A DNA stretch of 64,000 bases from Candidatus Methanoperedens nitratireducens (lineage in GTDB: Archaea; Halobacteriota; Methanosarcinia; Methanosarcinales; Methanoperedenaceae), in assembly GCF_900196725.1 (NCBI RefSeq), contig NZ_FZMP01000196.1, positions 36,561-100,560 on the forward strand, written 5' to 3'. This document shows, piece after piece, positions 8,648 to 17,435 of this stretch. The notes beneath the pieces are model-generated. The model worked only from the letters and a program-made list of their open reading frames with translations. It did not search any database and was not told where the DNA came from. Numbering within the stretch: position 1 is the stretch's first letter; each line of letters starts with the position of its first letter. Made by a program: the position numbers and the translations under genes.

Positions 8648-9455
8648 TGGTATCGAGGTTCACAAGCGCGCTTGCAAGCATGATAGCCCGGGCAGCATCC
8701 TCTTTTACCCTGGAGGTATCCACGAACACTTTTTCCATCAGTACGGGCGCACCATAGCCATGTCCGCCGCCCAGGAACACAAGCGTCCTGAAAATAAGGT
8801 TACCTGATATTCCATCAGGTGCAATGATGAAATTAGCCTCCTTGATGGCATCCTCTATCAGGATCGAATAGTTCTTTGCATTAATCCCCGACTCACATGC
8901 TTTTTTTGTAACAAGCTCAGCCTCTTCAAGCGTCCTGTCTACCTGTTTATCCCTGCCGGCATCCTCGAACCTACCGCCTGAGAGAATCCCGACTTTCGCC
9001 TGGATACCGAGGCGTTCGAAATATTCGACGCCACGCTTTACCAGTTCAACCTTATCCTTTACCGAATTTCCTTCATCGATCCCCACAGGCGCCAGGAAAA
9101 ACGGAGTTCCCTCTGCGGTTTCAAGTAATGCCGCCCTGTAAAGCTTCTTCATACCAAATGAGCCTTTTAGCGCTGTGAGAGTTTTTGTAGCACTGAGCGT
9201 TCCCCGTACAGCCCCGTCTATCTCTCCGCTTACCAGAAGCTCTACTAATTTCCCGGACGGCTCTGTGGAATGTACTATTTTAAGACCTGTACCTGTCGTT
9301 CTTATCTGTTCTTCATTACCTACGAGCACAACCTCGGCATAATCGCCGACGTCTTCTGCGCTTTTAATGAACTCTTCGGAGAGCCTGCCGATACCAAGCC
9401 CTATCCTTGCATGGTTCTCCCTTGCTTTTCTTTCGATGTCAGAAATAATTCCCAT
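8637..9455 (-). CDS. mtxX: Methanogenesis marker protein 4 (MtxX)
   Basis: The 272-residue protein resembles MtxX/methanogenesis marker 4, a relative of phosphate acetyl/butyryltransferases found almost only in methanogenic and methane-oxidising archaea. Characteristic stretches are [34 protein letters not shown] and [13 protein letters not shown]. Its biochemical function is not settled; a link to methyl-group metabolism has been proposed. The 3' end overlaps the Trm5-like gene, and proC lies 18 bases upstream, suggesting one transcript. It is the strongest metabolic marker for the type of organism in this window. Confidence 0.8.
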   Translation of the reverse strand: MGIISDIERKARENHARIGLGIGRLSEEFIKSAEDVGDYAEVVLVGNEEQIRTTGTGLKIVHSTEPSGKLVELLVSGEIDGAVRGTLSATKTLTALKGSFGMKKLYRAALLETAEGTPFFLAPVGIDEGNSVKDKVELVKRGVEYFERLGIQAKVGILSGGRFEDAGRDKQVDRTLEEAELVTKKACESGINAKNYSILIEDAIKEANFIIAPDGISGNLIFRTLVFLGGGHGYGAPVLMEKVFVDTSRVKEDAARAIMLASALVNLDTNVD

Positions 9456-9473
9456 AAACCGATTAGATTACGA

Positions 9474-10304
9474 TTATTTCTTTCTGCCCAGTTCTTTTGA
9501 ACGCTCGCATGCAGCAATCACAGCGTTCATCATTGCAACGCGGACGCCGCGCTCTTCCATAACCCTGATGCCCCGGATTGTTGTCCCGCCGGGTGAGGTA
9601 ACCATATCCTTTAATTCGCCTGTATGGGTCGCGTTCGAAAGTACCATTTTAGCCGCCCCGAGAACTGTCTGCGCCGCCAGCAGCCTAGCCGTGTTCCTGT
9701 CAAGACCTTCATGCACGCCGCCGTCTGCAAGCGCTTCTATTATCATGAAAATATATGCCGGTCCGCTTCCTGATAATCCCGTAACTGCATCCATAAGATG
9801 TTCCGGTAATAATACTGTCCTGCCGATGGAACTGAAGATATCGCTCACCAGGGATACATCCTCTTCAGATACGGCGTTTCCAGGGCTTATTGCGCAGGCT
9901 GCTTCTCTCACGGTAGCGGCTATATTGGGCATCACCCTTACCACTTTTGTCCCCGCAGGCAGGGCTTTTTCAAAGGTCTCTATCGGGACACCGGCTGCTA
10001 TCGATATAATGAGCTGTTTCTTTACAGAATCTTTGAGCTCTCCCAGAACAGCCGGGATAGTCTGCGGCTTGACCGCGATAATGATTATATCTGCACCGAG
10101 GACAACATCACAATTATCCTTGCAAATGTTGATTCTACATTCTTTCTCCAGCAGCTCCAGTTTTGCATGGTCAGCGTCGCCTGCATAGATTTTCGAAGGT
10201 GCAATGAGTTTAGCCGTAAGAATGCCTTTGATGAGGGCTTCACCCATTTTTCCGGTGCCGATAAACCCTATTTTTTTATTATCCGTGCCAGTCATTGCCT
10301 CCAT
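9474..10304 (-). CDS. proC: Pyrroline-5-carboxylate reductase
   Basis: ProC reduces pyrroline-5-carboxylate to proline with NAD(P)H, the last step of proline synthesis. The 276-residue protein has the Rossmann motif GFIGTGKMG (about 13-21), the mid-chain AVKPQ and MPN segments, and the C-terminal signature GLSGSGPAYIF...EALADGG with TSPGGTT. The start at 10304 gives four extra residues relative to the internal Met4; either could be used. It is followed by mtxX on the same strand. Confidence 0.93.
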   Translation of the reverse strand: MEAMTGTDNKKIGFIGTGKMGEALIKGILTAKLIAPSKIYAGDADHAKLELLEKECRINICKDNCDVVLGADIIIIAVKPQTIPAVLGELKDSVKKQLIISIAAGVPIETFEKALPAGTKVVRVMPNIAATVREAACAISPGNAVSEEDVSLVSDIFSSIGRTVLLPEHLMDAVTGLSGSGPAYIFMIIEALADGGVHEGLDRNTARLLAAQTVLGAAKMVLSNATHTGELKDMVTSPGGTTIRGIRVMEERGVRVAMMNAVIAACERSKELGRKK

Positions 10305-10365
10305 TAAAGTGACTGAATCGATAAAAACATTTGTATGAGATTGGACTTGGCGAAAAAATTAAAAA

Positions 10366-10719
10366 CTAACCGGTCTTACTGAGTTTCAATATTGCGGCTG
10401 CGATATCCCCTTTTGTCTCTTTGAGCGCGCTTCTTGCGTCGCTCTCGCTTGCTTTCGTTTGCTCCATCACAAGCCTGATATCTTCTTCCGGGATTTTTGC
10501 TTCGCGCGCCACTTCCTGGGCAGTCCCGACAACCTGATATGTCTTCATGCCCTTGGCATCCATTATTGTGACCTGCGCATCCTTGAATATAAGCTCCTTC
10601 TCAGGGGTCCGGATTATCACTTCTTCCACATTTTCTATCTCGTTGATGTCAATTCCCATCTGCTTCATCATCGAAGCCATCTTGCGGGGATTGATACCCT
10701 TGCCAAGTCCCGGGAACAT
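10366..10719 (-). CDS. nac: Nascent polypeptide-associated complex protein (archaeal NAC alpha)
   Basis: Archaeal NAC forms a homodimer at the ribosome exit and shields new chains. The 117-residue protein has an N-terminal [22 protein letters not shown], the NAC barrel (about 30-75: [25 protein letters not shown]) and a C-terminal UBA domain (about 80-115, [20 protein letters not shown]). It lies 5 bases after the HesB gene on the same strand, so the two are probably cotranscribed. Confidence 0.93.
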   Translation of the reverse strand: MFPGLGKGINPRKMASMMKQMGIDINEIENVEEVIIRTPEKELIFKDAQVTIMDAKGMKTYQVVGTAQEVAREAKIPEEDIRLVMEQTKASESDARSALKETKGDIAAAILKLSKTG

Positions 10720-10724
10720 CTAAC

Positions 10725-11042
10725 TCACCCGCAACTGCCGCATCCTGAACCGCACCTGGCATTCGGGTTATCTATAATGAAACCCTTTCCGTGATCGTTA
10801 TCTATGTAATCGATTTTGAATTCATCGATATCTTCCTGGAGGTCTTTATTGAAGAATATCTTTATCCCGTTGCTCTCCAGTACCGTATCGTCGCTTTTTG
10901 GGGATTTTTCAAGCGTAAGACCATACTGGACACCGCTGCAGCCCATACCGGCTGCAAATATGCGCAATCCATGGTCGCTTTTCTTTTCACTTTCAAGTAT
11001 TTGTTTCAATTCTGATGCGGCTGCATCTGTAATTTCTATCAT
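10725..11042 (-). CDS. HesB/IscA-type iron-sulfur cluster carrier
   Basis: A-type carriers accept Fe-S clusters from scaffolds and pass them to target enzymes. The 105-residue protein has the three conserved cysteines: one in GMGCSGVQYGL and a C-terminal group in RCGSGCGSCG (family pattern CGCG-like). The chain keeps the usual GIKIFFNKD and IDYIDNDHGKGFIIDNPN core. It starts the small HesB-NAC unit, with an AT-rich promoter stretch upstream shared with the divergent DUF2551 gene. Confidence 0.9.
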   Translation of the reverse strand: MIEITDAAASELKQILESEKKSDHGLRIFAAGMGCSGVQYGLTLEKSPKSDDTVLESNGIKIFFNKDLQEDIDEFKIDYIDNDHGKGFIIDNPNARCGSGCGSCG

Positions 11043-11194
11043 TCGGATCTCCTTCTTTCCCTCTATGTTTTGGATATATATAAAAATATCAGTGCTTTAC
11101 CCGGTAATTTTCGGTCAAATGTATTTAATTGTAATTAATTATAATTCAGAAAAGTATATATATTATGAAAGAAAGTTTTAAATAAGGTGATACG

Positions 11195-11518
11195 ATGGAG
11201 CCACTCAGGCTTAGAATAAAAAGGCGCCTTGAAGTATACCTGGAACTTGACATAGACGGGATTAGGAAATTTGTAATAAATATACTGCTGGAACTAAAAA
11301 AGGTAACTGTAGACATGCTGTATCGTGAGATAAATAAAAAATTCAAAGTTTCTTACAGTGCTGTGGCTTCAACACTGGGTTATATCCACTCCAAGCTAGG
11401 CATCCTGCATGCCTTCAAAGAATCGTATAAAACACCCACTGTGTACTCATTAAAAGAAGAGTACGTGGATTTAATCAAAAGTGCTTTAGTTAATAAAAAA
11501 CCTATTAGCATATCATAG
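11195..11518 (+). CDS. DUF2551 family winged-helix protein
   Basis: The 107-residue protein matches DUF2551, a small family from methanogenic archaea. It reads as a winged helix: RRLEVYLELDIDGIRKFVINILLELKK, then VTVDMLYREINKKFKVSYSAVAS as the likely recognition region. It is preceded by a TATA-like AGTATATATATT near 11152 and an AAGGTGAT ribosome site. It probably binds DNA, but targets are unknown. Its 3' end overlaps the convergent HD-domain gene by 14 bases. Confidence 0.72.
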   Translation: MEPLRLRIKRRLEVYLELDIDGIRKFVINILLELKKVTVDMLYREINKKFKVSYSAVASTLGYIHSKLGILHAFKESYKTPTVYSLKEEYVDLIKSALVNKKPISIS

Positions 11519-11855
11519 AGTTAATCTCATTATTTAACTCAATAAAGCGTTTGATTATTTTTTCATCAAACAGTTTTTCTCTCAGGGTCAGTAACAGTTC
11601 ATCCATAGTGCCGACCCTGGAGCCGGATACAAGATTATCCGCATGCGCAACTACCTTTTCTTCATTAATATTCACTATTTTTTCGCCAAGCCCATTCTCA
11701 AGCGCTATCCCGGCGCCTTTAACTGCATGGTCGATACCATGTGTTTTTGACCTGCCGATATCATGAAGCAGCCCGCCTGAGAAAACAGCGTCCACATCTA
11801 CTCTTATTGATGTCCCTCTTTTTTGCGCGCACCAGTTGATCTCAAGCAGGCGCAC
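11505..11855 (-). CDS. Reduced HDIG-domain phosphohydrolase-like protein
   Basis: GTG start at 11855, overlapping the end of tfe by 14 bases. The HD core FSGGLLHDIGRSKTHGIDHAVKGA and the late AHADNLVSG are clear, as in archaeal HDIG proteins of about 160-180 residues. At 116 residues this one lacks the N-terminal helix that normally carries the first metal His. It also lacks the segment with RHIGAG expected between EKIVNI and NEEKVVAHAD. An in-frame stop lies two codons before the GTG. It is therefore probably a non-catalytic remnant or a repurposed fold. Family placement is good; activity is doubtful. Confidence 0.65.
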   Translation of the reverse strand: MRLLEINWCAQKRGTSIRVDVDAVFSGGLLHDIGRSKTHGIDHAVKGAGIALENGLGEKIVNINEEKVVAHADNLVSGSRVGTMDELLLTLREKLFDEKIIKRFIELNNEINSMIC

Positions 11856-12354
11856 CTGCGGTCATTGCTTCAAGCTCTGATATCCTCTGTTTCAGGGCTT
11901 TGATAACAGGTTCATTGTCCTGGTATGCCAGGTCCTCACCGCATACCGGGCACATAAAATCAAGCTCTGCCGCATCATCGAAAAGATAACGTCCGCACTG
12001 GTTCTTGCATGTATAGAAAACTTTCCCGTCCTCAAATTCAAGCTTGGCCCTGAGGTTCCTCAAAGTTCTTTTAGCCTCAATTTCAAGCTGTCGGTTCAGG
12101 CTGCCAAGGTCAAGCTTCCATAGATACGTAAGCCAGCCGCTATCTGTATCCCTTACCCTGCGATACAGTGCAAGCCTGTTCTCGTATAAAATGAAAAGGG
12201 TCCTCCTTACGATATTCAATAAAACTCCGGTCACCTCGGCTATCTTCTCATCCGTAACCTCGCCTTCGGGCATCTTTTGCACGACTTTGAAACCCTCGTC
12301 GCCAACAAGATTTATGAAATAACCTCTGATAACGGGATCATTCAAATCAACCAA
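11842..12354 (-). CDS. tfe: Transcription initiation factor TFE (alpha subunit)
   Basis: TFE helps open promoters with TBP, TFB and RNA polymerase. The 170-residue protein has an N-terminal winged helix (about 5-90, DEKIAEVTGVLLNIVRRTLFILYE) and a C-terminal zinc ribbon (about 112-140) with CKNQC and CPVCG. The first knuckle is C-x3-C, which I also expect in Methanosarcina-type TFE. A short coiled tail follows (ALKQRISELEAM). It is cotranscribed with the overlapping HD-domain gene downstream. Confidence 0.94.
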   Translation of the reverse strand: MVDLNDPVIRGYFINLVGDEGFKVVQKMPEGEVTDEKIAEVTGVLLNIVRRTLFILYENRLALYRRVRDTDSGWLTYLWKLDLGSLNRQLEIEAKRTLRNLRAKLEFEDGKVFYTCKNQCGRYLFDDAAELDFMCPVCGEDLAYQDNEPVIKALKQRISELEAMTAGAPA

Positions 12355-12390
12355 AAATCATCACCATCCTATTCTTGATTTATTATGACT

Positions 12391-13494
12391 TTAAGTTTCC
12401 GTCGTGACCTTAATACTATGTGCATATCTGCCCGCCTCCCCTAAAGCTGTCTCGCGTGTTTTGCCAGTTCCAAGGAATGTGGTCACAGGTTCATCGGGCT
12501 GCACAATCCACCCGCTTTGAGGGACATCCACAGCACGTCCGGTATTCATGCATTTAATTAACCTGTCCGAGAGCCTGTTATCTATAACAACTTTCCTGTC
12601 TGCGTACAGTATGGTCTTGGCTGCAAAACACTTAGCTTTTTTTGGTTCTGGAAGCCAGCCTTTAAATGCCTCCACATGTGCATCAAAAACATTTATTCCG
12701 GTTGACAGCTCCACCGTGTCGATACTTCCCTGGAAACGCGGATTGACCTCGATGGCGACTATTCCGTTCTCCGTCCGGATGAAATCCACGCCGTTTGTAC
12801 CTGCAAGCCCGAATTCCAGAGCTATCTGTGTCGAATATCTTATCATTTCTTCGCTAAATCCTGAAACGAACGGCGTGATGTTGCCGCAATAAGCAAAAGG
12901 CAGTCTTGTAAGCCAGGGAACACCAATCAACTGCTCATTCAGGGACACGACAACGGCATCATCCCCGGTGCCTATTAAAGAAGCGCTGCACGGTATGCCT
13001 TCCACGAATTCCTGTGCTATGAGCTCGCCAGCATCATCCCGCGCGCTAAAAACAGCCAGTTCATCTTCGTTTATGGCGATGGCGTTCCTCATACCCCCGG
13101 AGCCCGACCTCGGTTTTATCATCAGTGGAAATCCAAGCCCCGATGCTTTATCAAGCGGCTCGGTCTCAGGATGAGGTATCTCCATTGACCTGAATTTCTT
13201 TGCTATCTTTAATTTGTCATTCACTTCTTCAATTAACGATAACCTGTTATTCAGGGTATTTTTGAATTTCAGCTTTTCATAACCCGGTCCTAGTACCACA
13301 GCATCGACATCGCCAAAAGAGCGAGCCAGCTCGTATATACCTGTCTCAGGAATATCCCCGAAGGAACTCGCTTTATCTGCACATTTTACCATGTCCACAT
13401 CGCCGAAATGGTCAAGGGCATAGACTGTGTGTCCCGCTTTTTTTGCAGAGCACACGATACTGCGGCTGCTCTTGCAAATCACAAGTACTTTCAT
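12391..13494 (-). CDS. ATP-grasp carboxylate ligase family protein
   Basis: The 367-residue protein shows an ATP-grasp fold: an N-terminal Rossmann-like part (MKVLVICKSSRSIVCSAKKAG), the ATP-binding PLMIKPRSGSGG (about 127-138) and the metal-binding end VAIEVNPRFQG. It looks like archaeal carboligases of the COG2232 group, which join an amine or amino acid to a carboxylate. The substrate is not visible. It overlaps trm56 by four bases, so the two are translationally coupled. A cofactor-synthesis role similar to tyramine-glutamate ligase is possible but not supported by specific residues I can name. Confidence 0.72.
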   Translation of the reverse strand: MKVLVICKSSRSIVCSAKKAGHTVYALDHFGDVDMVKCADKASSFGDIPETGIYELARSFGDVDAVVLGPGYEKLKFKNTLNNRLSLIEEVNDKLKIAKKFRSMEIPHPETEPLDKASGLGFPLMIKPRSGSGGMRNAIAINEDELAVFSARDDAGELIAQEFVEGIPCSASLIGTGDDAVVVSLNEQLIGVPWLTRLPFAYCGNITPFVSGFSEEMIRYSTQIALEFGLAGTNGVDFIRTENGIVAIEVNPRFQGSIDTVELSTGINVFDAHVEAFKGWLPEPKKAKCFAAKTILYADRKVVIDNRLSDRLIKCMNTGRAVDVPQSGWIVQPDEPVTTFLGTGKTRETALGEAGRYAHSIKVTTET

Positions 13495-14024
13495 TTGCTC
13501 TTTACCTCTTTACCTTTCCTGCATGGGATGATCTCAATCTCGCCGCCTGTAAACCGGGAGCTCAGGGAATCTTTGCCCGATGATGCATTAAGCCTGTCAA
13601 GCACGATCGCAAGGGCTGCAACCTCGGAATGCGGCTGGTTACCCACGGCGACATTCCAGTCCGCAAGCTCATAGACCTCAGGCGGCACTTTTTCAGCCCC
13701 CACGACAATCATAAGGCTGCAGGTCGTGATCTCATCGATCGCGTCCGGAAGATTGAGCCCGTACATCGTGAGGTGCATCACTTTGCCTCCGGCTTCTTTC
13801 CACTTTTTGATCTCGCTTTTCCAGCTAGTTATTCTCCTGACGTAGAAAGAGCCGCCCCACCTGTTCTTTACTTCATCCAGGCTTTTTTCGATGCCTGCAT
13901 CATCAGAATCAAGGAGCATCCCCTCAGCGCCCAGGGCGCGCGCTGTGAGCGCCACATGCGTGGTTATCCGCTGGTCCCTCTGGATTCTATGCCCGAGCCT
14001 TAAAATGACTATTCTCATATTCAA
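13491..14024 (-). CDS. trm56: tRNA (cytidine(56)-2'-O)-methyltransferase Trm56
   Basis: Archaeal SPOUT-family enzyme that methylates the ribose of C56 in the T loop. The 177-residue protein begins with the signature RIVILRLGHRIQRDQRITTHVALTARALGA split over the first 32 residues and has the SPOUT knot sequences LMIVVGAEKVPPEVYELADWNVAVGNQPHSEVAALAI in shorter motifs (VVGAEKVP, VGNQPHSE). It overlaps the beta-CASP nuclease gene upstream and the ATP-grasp gene downstream by four bases each. Confidence 0.92.
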   Translation of the reverse strand: MNMRIVILRLGHRIQRDQRITTHVALTARALGAEGMLLDSDDAGIEKSLDEVKNRWGGSFYVRRITSWKSEIKKWKEAGGKVMHLTMYGLNLPDAIDEITTCSLMIVVGAEKVPPEVYELADWNVAVGNQPHSEVAALAIVLDRLNASSGKDSLSSRFTGGEIEIIPCRKGKEVKSK

Positions 14025-15259
14025 ATGTAAACAGTTTCTCCGTTGGCTGGGGCAATCGAATCCACTCCCAGCTCTTCTTTTATCCAGCTCGCAAAGCCGC
14101 CCGTATTATCCCCGTGAACAGGGATAACCGTTTGCGTTCCGTTATCGCAGAATTTTTTTACAACGTCTCTTAGCTGCGCATCCCCGCAGTGCGCCGAAAA
14201 ATCATATAGCTCAAGCCTGCATTTGAGGTGGGTTATTTTATTCCTGTCCTCTATATACCCGCTTTCCAGTGCTTTTCTGCCGTTCGTTCCCTCGACCTGG
14301 TAACCCGTGAGGTGGATCTTTGATCTCGGGTCGTCATACATCTCGCTGATATAATAGAGCACAGGACCGCCGTTCAGCATCCCGGCGCTGGTCACTATCA
14401 CAGAGGGCTCGCTGATTATCTCCTTGCGCTGCTCAGGCTCTACGATATTTAAGCTCGTGAACGCTTTTTCAAGTTTGTGTATATCCTTCACATGTTCAGG
14501 CGATCGTTTTATCAGGTTGAAGACATCGACTCCCATGCCGTCGACATAAGCGTGAAGCCCGTGCTTTCTCAGGATAAGCATTATTTCCTGCGTCCTCCCT
14601 ATGCTGAAAGCCGGGATTATGGCTTTTCCACCGTTATCAAGGGTATCTCTTACAGATCCGATGAACCGCTCCTCCAGTTCCTTCCTGGGCGTGTGGTTCT
14701 TGCCAAAATACGTGCTTTCTATCAGCAATATATCGTTTTCAGGATAATCCGTGTCCGCGCCTTTCTGGAGTTCGGTCTCGATTGTGTTTATGTCCCCGGT
14801 ATAGAACAGGCTCTGGTTACCTTTTACAAGATGTACGGACGATGAGCCTGGGATATGACCTGCATCGTACAGGCATGCCTGGTAGCCACTTGTCTCGAAC
14901 TCCTGCCTGTATTTTACCGCTCTTGCGCGCCTCTCGAACTCCTGGATCTCTTCGTTGTAGTAAGGTATGTTATGACCTTTATTCTCGCTTATTTTAAGGG
15001 TATCCCTTGCCAGCAGTCCTGACAGCTTTGATGTTGTGCCCGTACAATATATCTCAGGTTCAAGGTCCATGAGATTGGGTGCAAGCCCGCAGTGGTCAAG
15101 ATGCCCATGCGAGATTATCAGGGTTTTCGGGCGCATGCCATTCAATGGATAGGCGGGCGGGTCTGTTGGTTTGATGCCGTAATCGAGAAGTAGTTCATCA
15201 TTGACAAGTATTGCGGACCTTCCGACTTCGCCTGCTCCTCCTAAAAATCGTATGTTAAT
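14021..15259 (-). CDS. Beta-CASP metallo-beta-lactamase RNase (aCPSF2-like), ATT start
   Basis: MBL-fold nuclease with zinc motif SHGHLDHCG, AGHIPGSSS, TGDIN, beta-CASP motif ESTYFG, AFSIGRTQE and the final HGD. It lacks the KH domains of FttA/aCPSF1, so it fits aCPSF2-type RNases. The first ATG (15145) would cut off the conserved N-terminus: the frame continues upstream through RFLGGAGEVGRSAILV and LLDYGIKPTDPP, which homologs have. A stop (TGA) lies just before, and no ATG, GTG or TTG exists in between. The position where homologs have Met is ATT (15257-15259), so I place the start there, giving 412 residues. Confidence 0.85.
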   Translation of the reverse strand: MNIRFLGGAGEVGRSAILVNDELLLDYGIKPTDPPAYPLNGMRPKTLIISHGHLDHCGLAPNLMDLEPEIYCTGTTSKLSGLLARDTLKISENKGHNIPYYNEEIQEFERRARAVKYRQEFETSGYQACLYDAGHIPGSSSVHLVKGNQSLFYTGDINTIETELQKGADTDYPENDILLIESTYFGKNHTPRKELEERFIGSVRDTLDNGGKAIIPAFSIGRTQEIMLILRKHGLHAYVDGMGVDVFNLIKRSPEHVKDIHKLEKAFTSLNIVEPEQRKEIISEPSVIVTSAGMLNGGPVLYYISEMYDDPRSKIHLTGYQVEGTNGRKALESGYIEDRNKITHLKCRLELYDFSAHCGDAQLRDVVKKFCDNGTQTVIPVHGDNTGGFASWIKEELGVDSIAPANGETVYI

Positions 15260-15280
15260 GTTATCGCCTCAGCTTGTAGT

Positions 15281-15290
15281 TTATATAGCA
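15281..15290 (-). promoter_or_regulatory. TATA box of the beta-CASP nuclease gene
   Basis: Minus-strand TGCTATATAA is centred about 26 bases upstream of the ATT at 15259. Archaeal transcription begins about 25 bases from the TATA centre, so the message would be leaderless or nearly so, with the ATT close to its 5' end. Confidence 0.5.
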
Positions 15291-15295
15291 TAAAG

Positions 15296-15334
15296 ACAAA
15301 CAACGAACTAATACGAACTCTGTACGAACTCCAA
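15296..15334. repeat. Second copy of the CGAACTC repeat arm
   Basis: ACAAACAACGAACTAATACG at 15296 and the following GAACTCTGTACGAACTCC match the left arm of the repeat at 4193-4226 with only small differences. A degraded right arm may be CAAACTCGTTGC near 15360. It lies just upstream of the beta-CASP nuclease promoter. Confidence 0.7.
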
Positions 15335-15439
15335 TTAGGCTCGACGTTAATCCATTTCAAACTCGTTGCTTATTTAATTATAAATTGTTATGGTTCAATA
15401 TAAAACTTTATGGACAATGTTGCTGGAGATCCGGGCCAA

Positions 15440-16584
15440 TTAAACCTCAAGCTTCTCAAGCCGCAGTGCAGCCTCCATTAAAGTCTCATCCTTCTTGGAG
15501 AACGTGAACCGAAATTTATGTTTTCCTGCTTCGCTCTTATAAAAGCTGCTCCCCGGCACAGCAGCAACTCCGATCTCGCCTACCATGTATTTCGCAAAAG
15601 CCATATCATCCATACCTGTGCCCTCAGGTATATCCGCCAGTATGTAATACGCGCCCTCCGGCAGACGGCATTTAAATCCTGCTTTTATTAATGCCTTATA
15701 GAGCAGCTTTCTCTTCCCGTCGTACATCCGCACAAGCTCTTCATAATACGAATCAGGGAATCCCAGGGCTGTTACGCATGCATGCTGGAGCGGCGCGGGA
15801 GCGCCCACCGTGAGGAAATCATGCACCTTCCGTATAGCCGAGGTCAGGTTCTTCCCTGCGAGCGCATAGCCTATCCTCCATCCTGTAACGCTATAGGTCT
15901 TTGAGAATCCGCTTATGGTTATCGTCCTGTCCTTCATCTCATCCAGCGACCCGATGCTGATATGCTTTTTATTATCATACAGGATGTATTCGTATATCTC
16001 ATCGGTCACAGCAATAATATCGTGGTCCACGCATAGTTCCGTGATCAGTTTTAGCTCATTCGCAGTGAACACTTTCCCGCACGGGTTATTTGGCGTGTTA
16101 AGGATAAGTGCGCGCGTCTTCTTATTAAAAGCAGAAACAAGAGCCTCTTCATCTATGCTGTTATCATCGTTTAAAGGCACGAACCGCGGAACTGCCCCTG
16201 AGACGGCTGAATCGGGGCCGTAGTTCTCATAGAACGGCTCAAATACAACGACCTCATCCCCCTCGTTTATTAAAGCGAGCATGGAAGCCATCATGGCTTC
16301 GTCGAGCCGCAGGTTACCGTGATCTCTGTTTCGGGGTCGGCTTCGATATGATTATATTCGCGGGCTTTTCGTGATATCTCTTCCCGCAGGTCTTTTGCGC
16401 CCCATGTAATTGAATACTGGTTATAATCCTCCAGGATCGCCGAAGCTGCTGCGCGCTTTAGCTCTTCCGGCGCAGGGAAATCCGGGAATCCCTGCGCCAG
16501 GTTGATCGCACCGTGTTTTAATGAGAGACGCGTCATGTCGCGGATGACCGACTCCATAAAATGGTCTACTCTGCGGGATAACAT
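15440..16584 (-). CDS. Class I/II pyridoxal-phosphate aminotransferase, one frameshift
   Basis: Fold-type I aminotransferase of the AspC/kynurenine-transaminase group. The N-terminal part (16584 to about 16301) has INLAQGFPDFPAPEE and ends at TVTCGST. The remainder (from about 16300) starts at AMMASMLALINEGDEV and has NTPNNPCGKVF, TDEIYEYILYD, the PLP-lysine motif SGFSKTYSVTGWRIGY and the C-terminal FRFTFSK arginine. Adding one base at 16300/16301 (plus-strand TTCGTC to TTCCGTC) gives the expected GSTEAMMAS. The combined protein is about 381 residues. Substrate specificity is not evident. Error or recent inactivation are both possible. Confidence 0.87.
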
Positions 16585-16714
16585 ATGTCTCCTGAAAGGT
16601 ACAATAGATATTTAAATTTCGCGTATCCATCGTGATTTTCCCAACAGGAGGAAATCCAGTCAAAGTCGTTGACCGCGGATTAAAACCCGAAAGGTATCGG
16701 CGTGGATGCTTCTC

Positions 16715-17227
16715 TCAGTGACCCCCTTCACCCATTTTGACTTCCTGCATGACAGGTGCAGCTTCACGCTTTTGTTCGCCTCCCGGCATGCCATGTATCT
16801 TTTTCACTTTAACGGCGATATCTTTTCCCAGACGTTTGCACTCCTCAAGATCTTTATCGGTAGGTTGATATTGGATACGCAATACCGGGTCTATCACTTC
16901 CATGCCGAGTTTTCGCATTTTTTCTGCAATCATTACAGGTGCCTCACCGCTCCACCCGTAAGAGCCGAAAGCCGCTCCTAATTTAGCTTTTATCTTTGCT
17001 TTTTCAAGGCTTTCGATAAATTTCTCCATCGGAGGCAGCATTCTATAGTAAAATGTGGAAGAACCTATTGCAATCGCATCTGCATCTTCCAATTCTTCTA
17101 TCCTTGCTTCATTGAAGTTCATGGCTATTGCTTCAACATTTCTTGATTGAATCCCTGCTACAATGGCATCCGCCATCGCTTTTGTGTTTCCTGATGTGCT
17201 CAGGTACACTACTACTACTTTTGGCAT
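16715..17227 (-). CDS. Flavodoxin-domain protein
   Basis: FMN-binding flavodoxin fold: phosphate loop YLSTSGNTKAMADAI (9-23), AIAIGSSTFYYRMLPP (about 52-67) and GAAFGSYGWSGEAP (about 84-97), which are the usual FMN contacts. The C-terminal tail (about 145-170) is charged and contains repeated Glu/Lys/Met. Short flavodoxins of this kind serve as low-potential electron carriers or form the FMN part of A-type flavoproteins; no diiron domain is fused here. It stands alone, with an AT-rich promoter region to 17300. Confidence 0.87.
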   Translation of the reverse strand: MPKVVVVYLSTSGNTKAMADAIVAGIQSRNVEAIAMNFNEARIEELEDADAIAIGSSTFYYRMLPPMEKFIESLEKAKIKAKLGAAFGSYGWSGEAPVMIAEKMRKLGMEVIDPVLRIQYQPTDKDLEECKRLGKDIAVKVKKIHGMPGGEQKREAAPVMQEVKMGEGGH

Positions 17228-17435
17228 ATTTTTCTCCCCATGTTATTGAATGAGTGATTTTTTAGCTTCCACTCACATATTAATGTTATATGTTATATCA
17301 GTAAAAGCTTTCGCTCGATGAAGTGCTATGGAAAGCAGGGGTTTCAAAAAGTCCTTTTTTAGTTTGAATTTATCCTGTTCGCTTGATTTCTGCGGCATCT
17401 CTTCAGGCTCATGGTTTCATTTAATGCTGGTAGCG

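Noticed and set aside
16600..16714. Short plus-strand frame reading FPTGGNPVKVVDRGLK
   Set aside because: Only about 29 codons, no start and no family; too little to support a gene remnant.
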